Part shown: positions 26,145 through 36,400 of the stretch, in pieces
How the letters are laid out: each line of letters begins with the position of its first letter
How positions within the stretch are numbered: position 1 is the first letter of the stretch
Source: FEN-1139 sp038207155
GTDB lineage: Bacteria; Myxococcota_A; Polyangia; Polyangiales; Polyangiaceae
DNA: 64,000 nt
Direction: 5' to 3'
Assembly: GCA_038207155.1 (NCBI GenBank)
Contig: JBBRAB010000012.1
Coordinates: forward strand, 54,355 to 118,354
The notes under the pieces: model-generated
What the model was told of the DNA's origin: nothing
Seen by the model: only the letters and a program-made list of their open reading frames with translations
Databases searched by the model: none
Program-made: the position numbers and the translations under genes

Positions 26145-29100
26145 ATGACCGCGACCCCCGTATTCCACGCCGTTCCAACAGCCCTCGATTTTCCCCGTTA
26201 CGAGGGACAAATCCTCGATTTCTGGAAAGATCGGGAGATCTTTGCCAAATCCCTCACCGCGCGTGGACCCGATGCGCCGCACTTCGTGTTCTACGAGGGG
26301 CCTCCGACCGCCAATGGCGTGCCGCACAACGGCCATGTTCTGACGCGCGTGATGAAGGATCTCTTTCCCCGCTACAAGTCAATGTGCGGCCATCGCGTGC
26401 TGCGCAAGGCGGGCTGGGACACCCATGGCCTCCCCGTGGAGGTCGAGGTTGAAAAAGAGCTGCGCATCCACGGCAAGGCGGCGATCGAGCAGTACGGCGT
26501 GGAGCCCTTCGTGGCCCGCTGCATCGAGAGCGTGTTTCGCTACACGGGCGAGTGGGAGCGCCTGACCGAGCGCATCGCGTTCTGGGTCAGCCTCGAAGAG
26601 GCCTACGTCACCTATCATCGCAGCTACGTCGAGAGCGTCTGGTGGGCGCTGTCAAAGCTGTTCGAAAAGGGACTGCTCTACCAGGGCCACAAGGTGGTCT
26701 GGTGGTGGGCTCAGGGCGGCACGGCGCTGTCGAGCGCTGAGGTCGGTCTCGGCTACAAGTCGGTGGACGATCCGGCTATTTTCGTGGTCTTTCCGCTGCG
26801 CGAGCGGCCAATCCGCGGCCTGGTAGCGTGGACGACCACTCCCTGGACCTTGCCGTCGAACGTCTACGCGGCCGTTCGCTCCGACTGCGACTACGTCGTC
26901 GTGACGCTGGGGGAGCCTCTGCCCGGTGCCAAGGCGCCCAAGGAGCCGCAGCTCGCGGTCAGCGAGTTCATCGTGGCCGCGGCGCTTCGGCCCGAGCTTG
27001 AGAAAAAGCTGGGTCGCACCCTGAACGTGCTCGAGACGCTCAAGGGCGCAGAGCTCGTCGGGCAACGCTACGTGCCGCCGTTTGATCTCTATGCCTCGGG
27101 CCCGGTGAGCCAAGGGGCAGGGGAGCTGCTCGCCGACGCGCGCGTGGCGCTCAAGGATGGTGGCGACGATGCTCTCTTCTGGCGCGTGATCGCCGAAGAC
27201 TTCGTGACCCTCGATACTGGCACGGGCATCGTGCACATCGCGCCCGCCTTCGGTGAGGACGACAACCGCGCCCATCAAAAGCAGCTGCGTCGCTACGCGC
27301 TTGGCAGCGAGGTGGAGTTGCTCTGTGCGGTCAATCCAGACGGCAGCTTCAAGCCGGAAATCGGCTCAAAATTCGCTGGGCGCTGGGTCAAGGAGACCGA
27401 TCGCGAGCTGATCGCCGAGCTCGCCGAGCGTCAGCTGCTGTTGCTCGAGGAGCTCTATCGTCACGATTATCCGTACTGCTGGCGCTCGGACAAAGATCCG
27501 CTGATCCAGCTGGCGCGGCCTGCTTGGTACATCCGCACCACCGAAAAAATCGCCGAGGTGATCGAGAACAATCAGGCCATCTCCTGGTTGCCCGAGCACA
27601 TCAAGACCGGTCGTTTTGGGGATTTCCTCGCGAACAATGTCGACTGGGCCCTGTCGCGTGAGCGCTTCTGGGGCACGCCGCTCAACGTCTGGGTCTGCTC
27701 GGCGGATCCTGAGCACAAGCACGCGCCGGCCAGCGTCAACGAGATCCTCGCCGCCAACCCGCGCGCGTTTGACCATTTTGACGCCGCCAAGGCAGCCGAT
27801 CCGAGCCTGAACGAGCACCTTCGGGTCCACAAGCCCTGGATCGATCACGTGACTCTGCCCTGTCCGCATTGCGGAGCCAGCATGAAGCGCGTCACCGAGG
27901 TGATCGACTGCTGGTTCGACTCGGGGTGCATGCCGTTTGCTCAATGGGGTTTTCCGCATCTGCCCGGTTCCAAGGAGCAGTTCGACGACGCCTTTCCCGC
28001 GAGCTTCATCAGCGAGGCGATCGATCAGACGCGTGGCTGGTTTTATTCGCTGCTGATGGTCTCCAGCTTGGTGTTTGACGAAAAGACCCAGCAGGACCTG
28101 GGTCTCAAGCGCGTTCGCTCTTTTCCGCACCCCTACGAGAGCTGCATCGTGCTCGGGCATGTGTGCGACCGCGAGGGCAAAAAGGAGAGCAAGAGCAAGG
28201 GCAACTACACGCCACCCGAGATCATCTTGGATCGCGTCAAGATGGACTTTGGCGTCGTGGTGGACACCTCGTCCGCCAAGCCCGCCGTCAACGCCAGCCT
28301 GCTGCGGCCCGGTGTGGCGCTGATTGCGCCCGAGGATCTCGACGGCATGGATCTCGAGGACGGCGCGCGTGTGAACGTCTATCGTCCGGACGCGCCGGAG
28401 ACGGTCGTTGCGTGTGAGCTGCGCGCGGTCAAACACCTTCCGCGACGCGTGGTGCTGCTGGCCCCGAGTGATCGCGAGACGCTCGGCGTGGTCGAGACCA
28501 AAAACGGCCTCAAGACCATGCCGGTCGAGGTGCCTCGACTGGCGGTACTCGAGCGCGTGACGGTCGAGGATCCGCACACGCCGGCGCCCGGAGCTGACGC
28601 CTTTCGCTGGTTTTTCTACGCGTCGAGCCCGCCGTGGAGCAACACGCGCCACAGCTTGAAGAACGTCCGCACGCTGCAGAAGGACTTTCTTGTCAAGCTG
28701 CGTAACGTCTATTCGTTCTTTACGATCTACGCCAACATCGACGCTTGGTCTCCGGCCAATCCGGCTCAGGCGGGCCGTCCGCTTGCCGAGCGCGGGCTGC
28801 TCGATCGCTGGATCCTGTCGGAGGTCGAGCTCGCCGCGGGTGAAGTGCGTCGAGCGCTCGACGCATTCTCGGCCTACGAGGCCGCGCAGCGCCTGGTCGA
28901 GCTCGTCGAGGGGCTGAGTAACTGGTACGTGCGCCGCAGTCGTGAGCGCTTCTGGGCGCCTGGGCTCGAGGCGGACAAGCGCGATGCCTACGCAACGCTG
29001 TGGGAGGTGCTCGTTGGGCTCAGTCGCCTGATGGCGCCGTTTACCCCGTTTTTCGCGGAGGAAATGTACCAGAACCTGATGGTGCAGTCCGGCGTGGTCG

Positions 29101-29909
29101 GGGCCCGCGAGAGCGTCCACCTCGAGGACTATCCGACCTGTGACGCGCAGCGGATCGACTCCGCGCTCGCACTGGAGATGCGCGCGGTGCGTGAGATCGT
29201 CTCGCTTGGCCTGAGCGTGCGTGCGGCGCAGCGACTCAAGGTGCGCCAGCCGCTTGAGCGCCTGGACGTGGTGTTCAATCAAGCCGAGCTGCTCGCTGCG
29301 GTCCAGCCCCACCTGGCGTTGATCGCCGAGGAGCTGAACGTGCACGAGGTGCGTCCGATGCTGAAGGAGCATGAGCAGGGCGCGATCGGCTTCCGCATCA
29401 AGGCCAATTTCCGCACGCTCGGACCGCGGCTTGGCAAGGGCGTGCAAGCCGCCAAGGCGGCGTTCGCTGTGGCCGATGGCTCTGCGCTCTACGTGGAGCT
29501 CTGCGCACGCGGACGCATGACGGTCGAGATCGAAGGGCAGCCGCTCGAGTTCACTCCGGATGAGGTTGAGGTCGCGGTCGAGGCCAAGCCCGGATTTGCC
29601 GCGGAAACTGGGCGAGTCGGCGTGGTCGTGCTCCACACGACGCTCACGGAGGCGCTGATCGACGAGGGCCTGTTGCGTGAGGTTACGAGCCGTATTCAAG
29701 CAGCTCGTAAGGACCTCAAGCTCGACTTTGCGGCGCGCATCGCGGTGCAGCTGGACGGCTCCGAGCGCGTCGTGCAGGTGGCCCGTCAGGGGAGCGACGT
29801 GATTGCGCGTGAGTGTCTGGTGAGCTCGCTCACGTTCGGCCCGAACGACGCTGCGACCGAATTTACTCTCGGTAGCGAGACCCTGCGTTTGCACGTCTCA
29901 CCAGCATAA
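26145..29909 (+). CDS. ileS: Isoleucyl-tRNA synthetase with inserted domain
   Basis: 1254 residues from ATG 26145 (frame open to GTG 26121). The class I signature is HNGH (61-64) in PPTANGVPHNGH; WDTHGLPVE and the editing domain (LVAWTTTPWTLPSN, DTGTGIVHIAPAFGEDD) are present. The KMSKS loop reads KESKS (680-684), with Glu for Met. Between ILDR and GADAFRWFFYASSPP, where standard enzymes continue directly, about 118 residues (698-815) are inserted. The length, the ESKSKGNYTPPE loop and the C-terminal region suggest the eukaryote-like type. A hairpin follows the stop. Confidence 0.96.
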   Translation: MTATPVFHAVPTALDFPRYEGQILDFWKDREIFAKSLTARGPDAPHFVFYEGPPTANGVPHNGHVLTRVMKDLFPRYKSMCGHRVLRKAGWDTHGLPVEVEVEKELRIHGKAAIEQYGVEPFVARCIESVFRYTGEWERLTERIAFWVSLEEAYVTYHRSYVESVWWALSKLFEKGLLYQGHKVVWWWAQGGTALSSAEVGLGYKSVDDPAIFVVFPLRERPIRGLVAWTTTPWTLPSNVYAAVRSDCDYVVVTLGEPLPGAKAPKEPQLAVSEFIVAAALRPELEKKLGRTLNVLETLKGAELVGQRYVPPFDLYASGPVSQGAGELLADARVALKDGGDDALFWRVIAEDFVTLDTGTGIVHIAPAFGEDDNRAHQKQLRRYALGSEVELLCAVNPDGSFKPEIGSKFAGRWVKETDRELIAELAERQLLLLEELYRHDYPYCWRSDKDPLIQLARPAWYIRTTEKIAEVIENNQAISWLPEHIKTGRFGDFLANNVDWALSRERFWGTPLNVWVCSADPEHKHAPASVNEILAANPRAFDHFDAAKAADPSLNEHLRVHKPWIDHVTLPCPHCGASMKRVTEVIDCWFDSGCMPFAQWGFPHLPGSKEQFDDAFPASFISEAIDQTRGWFYSLLMVSSLVFDEKTQQDLGLKRVRSFPHPYESCIVLGHVCDREGKKESKSKGNYTPPEIILDRVKMDFGVVVDTSSAKPAVNASLLRPGVALIAPEDLDGMDLEDGARVNVYRPDAPETVVACELRAVKHLPRRVVLLAPSDRETLGVVETKNGLKTMPVEVPRLAVLERVTVEDPHTPAPGADAFRWFFYASSPPWSNTRHSLKNVRTLQKDFLVKLRNVYSFFTIYANIDAWSPANPAQAGRPLAERGLLDRWILSEVELAAGEVRRALDAFSAYEAAQRLVELVEGLSNWYVRRSRERFWAPGLEADKRDAYATLWEVLVGLSRLMAPFTPFFAEEMYQNLMVQSGVVGARESVHLEDYPTCDAQRIDSALALEMRAVREIVSLGLSVRAAQRLKVRQPLERLDVVFNQAELLAAVQPHLALIAEELNVHEVRPMLKEHEQGAIGFRIKANFRTLGPRLGKGVQAAKAAFAVADGSALYVELCARGRMTVEIEGQPLEFTPDEVEVAVEAKPGFAAETGRVGVVVLHTTLTEALIDEGLLREVTSRIQAARKDLKLDFAARIAVQLDGSERVVQVARQGSDVIARECLVSSLTFGPNDAATEFTLGSETLRLHVSPA

Positions 29910-29925
29910 ACTGCCCAAATAAAGC

Positions 29926-29992
29926 CCTGGGGCGCATCCCTCGTCGGGAGCGCCCCAGGTTGAGCGCATCCCTCGTCGGGTAGCGCCCCAGG
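29926..29992 (+). terminator. Hairpin (terminator-like) with a duplicated copy
   Basis: A perfect 10-bp stem CCTGGGGCGC/GCGCCCCAGG (29926-29935 with 29950-29959) with loop ATCCCTCGTCGGGA begins 16 bp after the ileS stop. About 28 bp of it (GCGCATCCCTCGTCGGG then AGCGCCCCAGG) recurs at 29964-29992. No long T tract follows, so factor-assisted termination between convergent genes is likely. Confidence 0.5.
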
Positions 29993-30027
29993 CTTGTGAG
30001 TGAGCCGCCGGAGCGGCTACTCGTCGA

Positions 30028-30465
30028 TCAGGCGCCGCCGGGGGCGCAGGCCGCTAGCGGGGTGCCAGCTCCGACGCACTGCCACTTCGGCTGGCAGTCG
30101 GTATTGGAGCCGCAGGGGAACTGACACTTGCCAGCTGCGACGTTGCACTTGGCGCCGATGCAGTCCGGATCCGCCTTGCAGGGGGTGGCCATCGGGGAGG
30201 GCGCGGGGGACTGCGCTGCTGCAGGCTGGGCCGCAGGTTGCGCCGCAGGCTGTGCTGCAGGCTGCTGCTGCGGGTAGGCGCCCGGTTGCGGCTGCTGCTG
30301 GGGGTAGGCACCCGGCTGCTGCTGGGGGTAGGCGCCCGGCTGCTGCTGGTACTGCTGCTGTTGGGGCTGATTCGGCGGGGGCTGCTGCTCGCTGCTACCG
30401 CCACAGGCCGTAAGCGACGTGGTTGCGAGGAGTAGGCTGGCGACAGAGAAAGCTCGGAGTGTCAT
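30028..30465 (-). CDS. Gln/Pro-rich repeat lipoprotein
   Basis: 145 residues. Start ATG has GAGAGGACC upstream. Signal with lipobox LTAC, then GGSS and a long low-complexity region of PGAYPQQQ units followed by AAQP units. The C-terminal 55 residues contain eight Cys in a CKADPDCIGAKCNVAAGKC-like pattern, typical of short disulphide-rich modules in myxobacterial secreted proteins. Probably an outer-membrane or surface lipoprotein with a flexible spacer. It converges on ileS and diverges from the HEAT-like gene. Confidence 0.78.
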   Translation of the reverse strand: MTLRAFSVASLLLATTSLTACGGSSEQQPPPNQPQQQQYQQQPGAYPQQQPGAYPQQQPQPGAYPQQQPAAQPAAQPAAQPAAAQSPAPSPMATPCKADPDCIGAKCNVAAGKCQFPCGSNTDCQPKWQCVGAGTPLAACAPGGA

Positions 30466-30611
30466 GGTGGGTCCTCTCTTACAGGAGTCGAAGGCTAGGA
30501 GAGGCGGGGGTGGGGCGTCAACCCGAACCTGTCGATAACATCAGCCAGTGGGCCTATTGGGGGCTCGAAAGAGTCCCGTTCGGCTCCCGGTTGCGGTATC
30601 GTCCGCGGTCG

Positions 30612-31817
30612 ATGACGCCAGAGGGCACCCCTGTCCGAGAGCTCTCGGAGGCGGCAGCGAGTCGCCTCGCGGCTGAGCTCTCCGCGGCCCTCAAGCGTCG
30701 TCCCGAGGACGAGGCAGCCGTTGCTGGTGTCCTGCATGTGCTGGTGCCGTACTCGGAGCCGCTGCGCGAGGCGGCAGCGGCCGCACTTGACTACTTGTTC
30801 CGACGGGGCGCCCAGGATCGACCGCTCTATGCGGCGTGCTTGCGTGCTCTCGTCGAGTGCCGTGATCCGCGAGTGATCGGGGTGCTGAGCAAGGCGCTGG
30901 CGCTCGAGGATGGCGGAGGTCTCGGGTGCCTGGCGGCAGCGGCGCTGCTCGATGCGCCTGAGCTCACCGAGTCCCTAGCGCGCCTGGCGACCGTGCGTTC
31001 GCCACAGACCGCGTTTGCCGCCGAGCTGGCGCGCGTGGCTCGGGGTGAATCCGAGGGGCAGCTGCTCGTGCAGGTCGCGCCTCGGATCAAGGAGTCGCAT
31101 CGCGTCGAGCTCTGCGAGCGCATGCTGCTGGCGATGATTTGGGGGCGCCGTCCTTGTCCCGGCGCAGGCCCAGCGTTGGCCATTTTGCGGGATCAGGAGC
31201 GGCACCTCGGTCGTTGGTTACTCTTTGCGGAGCTGGCCAGCCTCTCGGGGGATCGCGGTCCAGCCGAACAGGCGCGGAGCCTGGCAAGCGATGGTCCATC
31301 GAGCTCGCGGCTAGGCTGGACGTTGCTGAGCTGGGCGCTCTCACCAGGTGTGAGTCTGCCAACGCTGCGGCCCACGCTCGAGGTCTTGGCGCGCCTGAGC
31401 GATCGTCCAAGCGCCGAGCGCGATCTCACGTTTGTCTTTCGACTCGCGGACGCGCGCCTGCCCCAGCTTCGACCGCTACTCGAGGGACTCGTGAAAGAAG
31501 GCGTGCTCGACGACTCGCGGGCTGTGCGCGCTGCAGGGTTTTTGCTGCGCGATCACGGACGCGAGGATCTCGGGCGTCGACTCGTGGAGCTCGTCAAGTC
31601 CCAGCGGCGTGAACCGCTGCGTGGCTTGGCTCTCGCGGTGCTGGCTGATGCGCAGCCCGCGCTACTCGACGGCTTGTCGGTTGAGCTCACGCGCAGTCGT
31701 AAGCTGCGCTGCGTCGGTTGGGCGCTGCTCGTTGAGCAGTCGCGGTTGGCCGGACCGGGTCACCCCGTGATCGACGAACCGCGCTATCGACGCTTGGAGC
31801 TCGGATGGCTCGACTAG
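30612..31817 (+). CDS. HEAT-repeat-like protein
   Basis: About 401 residues from ATG 30612; the open frame upstream to 30423 has no convincing start. The sequence is almost entirely Ala/Leu/Arg-rich amphipathic helices in pairs (LREAAAAALDYLFRRG, VIGVLSKALALEDGGGLG, LVKEGVLDDSRAVRAAGFLL), suggesting an alpha-solenoid of HEAT or similar type used for protein binding. No catalytic motif, signal peptide or membrane span is seen. It overlaps the next gene by 13 bp (31805-31817), so the two are probably coupled. Confidence 0.65.
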   Translation: MTPEGTPVRELSEAAASRLAAELSAALKRRPEDEAAVAGVLHVLVPYSEPLREAAAAALDYLFRRGAQDRPLYAACLRALVECRDPRVIGVLSKALALEDGGGLGCLAAAALLDAPELTESLARLATVRSPQTAFAAELARVARGESEGQLLVQVAPRIKESHRVELCERMLLAMIWGRRPCPGAGPALAILRDQERHLGRWLLFAELASLSGDRGPAEQARSLASDGPSSSRLGWTLLSWALSPGVSLPTLRPTLEVLARLSDRPSAERDLTFVFRLADARLPQLRPLLEGLVKEGVLDDSRAVRAAGFLLRDHGREDLGRRLVELVKSQRREPLRGLALAVLADAQPALLDGLSVELTRSRKLRCVGWALLVEQSRLAGPGHPVIDEPRYRRLELGWLD

Positions 31818-33355
31818 CCCTACTTGTCGGCGCGCTGCTGGCAGTCTCGGCACCGGCAATGGCAGCACCCCCGAGCGGACTGCTCTTGCACTGGCAAGAT
31901 GGTGCAGGCCGCAGTCTCGCGGACGGCTCGGTTCAGGCCACGCTGTCGCGTGCGCTTCCGCCCGGCGTCATCACGCGCTTTGATGCGGAATTCGGCAGCG
32001 ATGAGGCGGAATCACTCGTCCTTAGCGTCACGGGAGCAAGGCTTCCGGACGCCTTGTTCGTCGACTCCTTCTCGCCCGGCGCAAGGCTGCTGGGCAGTCG
32101 GGCGAGGCTCCCGCTGGCTCGTGTGGACTGCCCGAAGGGCTCCCCGTCGTCGATGCACTGCGCCAAGAGCCCTCGCCTGCGGGTCTCGCTTGATCCGGAC
32201 GAGCTGCGCTCCGACCCGCAGACGCTCGTGCTGCCCGGGGAACTCGGGGGATGGCTGTCGCTCGACGCGCAGCCAGGGACTCACGCTCCTTGGGTGGAGC
32301 TTGCCGTGCTCGGTCCCCAGGGCGTGGGGCTCGGTCCCGCTGGGCGCCTACGGGGTCGCCTACGCGTGCGGGTGCTGAGACTCGTTCCGGGCGGCGCCCC
32401 GGTGGCGGGAACCACGGACGAGGGGGCGATCGAGCTGATGCGCGAGGAGCTGCGGCAAGTCGAGCGCACGTGGGGACAATGCGGGATCGGTTTTGGGCCG
32501 GCCGAACAAGCCGACATCGCCGTGGTCGATCCGCCGCCACCCTGGCTGCTCGTGCTTGGCTGCGAGCTGGGGCTGCCTGCCAGTGGGGGTCGTCTCGCGC
32601 TGCAAATCGCCGGAAAACGGGTCGAGCTCAAGCTCAAGACGGGTGAGCGCCCAAGCGACATCGCCGCGCGGCTGACGGCCTTGCTCGCGCCCCAGGGCGT
32701 ACGCGCCCGGAGTTTCGTCAATCCTCGCATCCAGCCGGGCGCAGGCTCGAGCGTGGATCTTCGTTTTTATGCGGCTGACGGCCGTCCGCTGCTCGTCGAG
32801 GCCACGCCGGACCTACCCCTCAGCGATGATTCCACCTTGGGAGTGTGCATCGGCGAGGTGGAGCTTGAGGACGGGCTGAGTCACTTCGTTGATGTTGATT
32901 CCGGCGCGGGAACGACCGAGGAGCGCGCGCTCGTGCAGGGGCTCTCCGACCAGGATCCGACCTCGATCGAGGTGTTCGTGGTGTCCACGTTCCTTGGGGG
33001 CGGACGGATAGGGGAGTCGTTTGTGGCTCGCAACGGCTCGCGTCAGGGCAACGCGGTGGTGGTCGATCGCGTGGGGCTCACCCAAGGCAACCGCAGTTTT
33101 GTGCTGGCGCACGAGCTCGGGCATATCCTGCTCGCCATACCAGGCCATCCGGACGACTACGGGGTCGATCAGCCCTATCGCCTGATGGACAGCGATGCGT
33201 CGGATCCCACGCGGTTTGGGCCTTGGCGGCTCTCGCTGGCCGATTGTCGACGGGCGGTTCGCGAGTCCGGTCCCCAAGCCCGACAGCCGCTGTTGTCCGT
33301 CTGGCCCTGGCTCGCGCCCGACGCTGCCCATCCGGTGGCACCACTCGCTCGGTGA
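31805..33355 (+). CDS. Secreted zinc-metalloprotease-like protein (HELGH)
   Basis: 516 residues. N-terminal signal peptide (LALLVGALLAVSAPAMA, cleavage before APP). The central 400 residues are not recognised but strand-rich. Near the C-terminus SFVLAHELGHILLAIPGHPDDYG carries an HExxH zinc site, with a later His as possible third ligand, resembling metzincin-type peptidases; YRLMDSDASD follows where a Met-turn would be expected. It is likely exported and may act on surface or extracellular protein. The overlap with the HEAT-like gene suggests joint expression. Activity is inferred. Confidence 0.7.
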   Translation: MARLALLVGALLAVSAPAMAAPPSGLLLHWQDGAGRSLADGSVQATLSRALPPGVITRFDAEFGSDEAESLVLSVTGARLPDALFVDSFSPGARLLGSRARLPLARVDCPKGSPSSMHCAKSPRLRVSLDPDELRSDPQTLVLPGELGGWLSLDAQPGTHAPWVELAVLGPQGVGLGPAGRLRGRLRVRVLRLVPGGAPVAGTTDEGAIELMREELRQVERTWGQCGIGFGPAEQADIAVVDPPPPWLLVLGCELGLPASGGRLALQIAGKRVELKLKTGERPSDIAARLTALLAPQGVRARSFVNPRIQPGAGSSVDLRFYAADGRPLLVEATPDLPLSDDSTLGVCIGEVELEDGLSHFVDVDSGAGTTEERALVQGLSDQDPTSIEVFVVSTFLGGGRIGESFVARNGSRQGNAVVVDRVGLTQGNRSFVLAHELGHILLAIPGHPDDYGVDQPYRLMDSDASDPTRFGPWRLSLADCRRAVRESGPQARQPLLSVWPWLAPDAAHPVAPLAR

Positions 33356-33464
33356 CAGGGCGATGGCAGGGTCGGGGGCCCCAGTAACAAGCCATCAAGA
33401 ACGGTCGATTTCTTACGTTCGAGGTCTGGACCCCGAGGGGGCGTTTCCGGCACAATGCCCGACA

Positions 33465-36400
33465 ATGTCTTCCCCCAAGAAGCCTGACGGCGGCAGCCCC
33501 GTTGCAGCTCCCTCTGCTGATGTCGTCGCCAAAACCGCCGCCGGGGCGACCCGCGGAAAGGTCGAGCTGAAGTCGACGAACGACGCGGGGAAGACGCCAG
33601 TCGCAACGAAGGCGACCAAGGCTGCAGCATCGGCGAAGCCCACAGCATCGGCGAAGTCTGCAACATCGGCGAAGCCCGCTGCAACGGCGAAGTCTGCAAC
33701 ATCGACGAAGCCCGCTGCAACGGCGACGTCGAGCAAGTCGGCGACCAAGACCCCTGTAGCGCGCGCTAGCGACAAGCCCGCTGCTGCCGCCAAAGCGACG
33801 CCAGCGACTGCCACCCGGACTGCAGCCGAGTCACCGACAGTGACGCAAACGCCTGCAACGGAGTGGCTTGCAGTGATGGACCCGGCGAAAGACGCGCCGG
33901 AGGCAGCGCAGGCTCCGCCCGCGCGCAAGGACTCTTGTCCGCCTGCCATTCCCTCGTCGGCGGCTGGTGAGCGACCCAGTTTGCAGCCTTCGGTGAGGAG
34001 CGCGCCGGCGCTGCCGCGGACCTCACTGCGCCCCGCGAATTTTCTCACGGGCTATGATTTACCCCTCGACCGGGAGAGCCTCAAGCTCGGGGTGGCCAAC
34101 CACGTCGAGTACACCCAGGGCAAGGACGAGTATTCGACGACGCCGCTCGACTTTTATTGCGCTGCTGCGCGCACCACGCGCGATCGCCTGCTCGACCGCT
34201 GGAACAAGACGCAGCAGTCCTACTACCGCGAGGACAAGCGACGCGTCTATTACCTCTCGCTCGAGTTTCTGCTCGGTCGGCTCTTTGAGGACAGCCTGCT
34301 CAACCTCGGGATTTACGCTCCCATGGAGCAGGCCCTCAGCTCGCTCGGGTTGCAGCTAAGTGAGCTCGCTCAAGTTGAGCCTGACGCCGGGCTCGGCAAT
34401 GGCGGACTTGGGCGTCTAGCAGCTTGTTTTCTCGATTCGATGGCCACGCTGGGGGTGCCCGCGACGGGCTACGGCATTCGCTATGAGTACGGCATCTTCG
34501 AGCAACAGCTGCTCGAGGGTCGGCAGGTCGAGCGCGCCGACAATTGGCTGCGTAACGGCAATCCTTGGGAGATCCCGCGGCCCGAGCAGCGCTACCTCGT
34601 GCGCTTTGGGGGTCGCGTCGAGCAAGCGCACGCTCCCGCTGGGCGACGCGTGTTTCGCTGGGTGGATACCGAGGACGTCTGGGCGATGGCCTACGACACC
34701 CTGATCCCGGGCTACGGCAATGACGTCGTCAATACGCTGCGCCTCTGGTCGGCCCAAGCGACCCGGGCCTTTCAGTTCTCGTATTTCAACGACGGGGACT
34801 ACGTGGGCGCGGTCCAGCAGAAGAACGCGACGGAGAATATCTCGCGCGTCCTTTACCCGAACGACAGTCTCGCCGAAGGTCGCGAGCTCCGACTCAAGCA
34901 AGAGTATTTCTTCGTCGCAGCCACGCTTCAGGATGCGGTCTCACGCCACCTTAAGACCCACACCTCACTCGAGAGTTTGCCGGACAAGGCAGTCTTTCAG
35001 CTCAATGACACCCATCCAGGGCTCGCCGTCGCCGAGCTGATGAGGCTGCTGGTCGATGAGCGCGGCTTTCAGTGGGACGATGCTTGGCGACTGACGACGC
35101 GCTGCTTTGCGTACACCAACCACACCGTGCTGCCCGAGGCGCTCGAGACTTGGCCCGTGTCGTTGCTCGAGCGCGTGCTGCCTCGTCACCTGGGCATCAT
35201 CTACGAGCTCAATCAGCGCTTCCTGGATGAGGTGCTGGTCCGCTTTCCAGGGGACATCGAGCGAATGCGCCGCATGAGCTTGATCGAGGAGTTCCCCGAA
35301 AAGCGCGTGCGCATGGCGCACCTGTGCGTGCTCGGCTCCAGCCGGGTCAACGGAGTCTCGGGCCTCCATGGCAAGATCCTGCGCGAGCGATTGTTCCGCG
35401 ATTTCGCCGAGCTGTATCCCGACCGCTTCACCCACGTCACCAACGGGATCACGCCGCGGCGCTGGCTACTCAAGTGCAATCCGCCGCTCTCGGAGCTAAT
35501 CACCTCGCGCCTCGGGGAGCGTTGGGTGACCGATCTGGGCGAGCTCGCACGCCTGCGGCCGCTGGCGGAGGACGCCGAGTTCCGTGCGCAGTGGCGCGCA
35601 AGCAAGCTCGCCAACAAGCGGCGTCTCGCCACGGCGCTCGAGCGCGCGTACGGACTGCGGCTCGATCCGGAGAGTCTGCTCGACGTCCAGATCAAGCGTG
35701 TGCACGAATACAAGCGGCAGCTGCTCAACATCCTGCACGTGGCGGGGCTCTACCTGCGGCACCGACGTCATCCCCCGAACGGGCTCGCTCCGCGCACCTT
35801 CCTCTTTGCGGGCAAGGCTGCTCCCGGTTACCGCAAGGCCAAGCAGCTAATCGAGTTGATCTGCGCCGTCGGCCGCGTCCTCGAGCGAGATCCGGCCACA
35901 CGGGACCTGCTCCGGGTGGTCTACGTTCCGAACTACGGGGTGTCACTCGCCGAGCTGATCATCCCCGCCGCCGACCTCTCCGAGCAGATCTCGACCGCGG
36001 GCACTGAAGCCTCGGGCACGGGCAACATGAAGCTGGCTCTCAACGGTGCACTCACCATCGGCACCCTCGATGGCGCCAATATCGAGCTGCGCGAGGCGGT
36101 CGGCAAGGACGCATTCTTCGACTTTGGTCTCTCGGCCGCAGCGGTGGAGTCCGCCAAATTCGCAGGATATCGGCCGCGTCAGCTGTATGCGAGTGACCCG
36201 GACCTGCGCGCGGTGCTCGACGCCGTTGCCGGTGGGGTGTTTAGCCCCGAGGATCCGGGCCGGTTCTTCGGACTCGTCGAGGACCTGCTGCGGGAGGATC
36301 CGTTCCTGGTGCTAGCAGACCACGAGAGTTATCGTTCTTGTCACGAGGCCGTCCTGACAGCTTGGGCCGATCAGGAAACCTGGATTCGAAAGAGCATCTT

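Noticed and set aside
27366..29894. 842-residue open frame on the minus strand antisense to ileS
   Set aside because: It mirrors ileS codons and is rich in Arg/His/Asp with no domain logic; typical shadow frame in GC-rich DNA.
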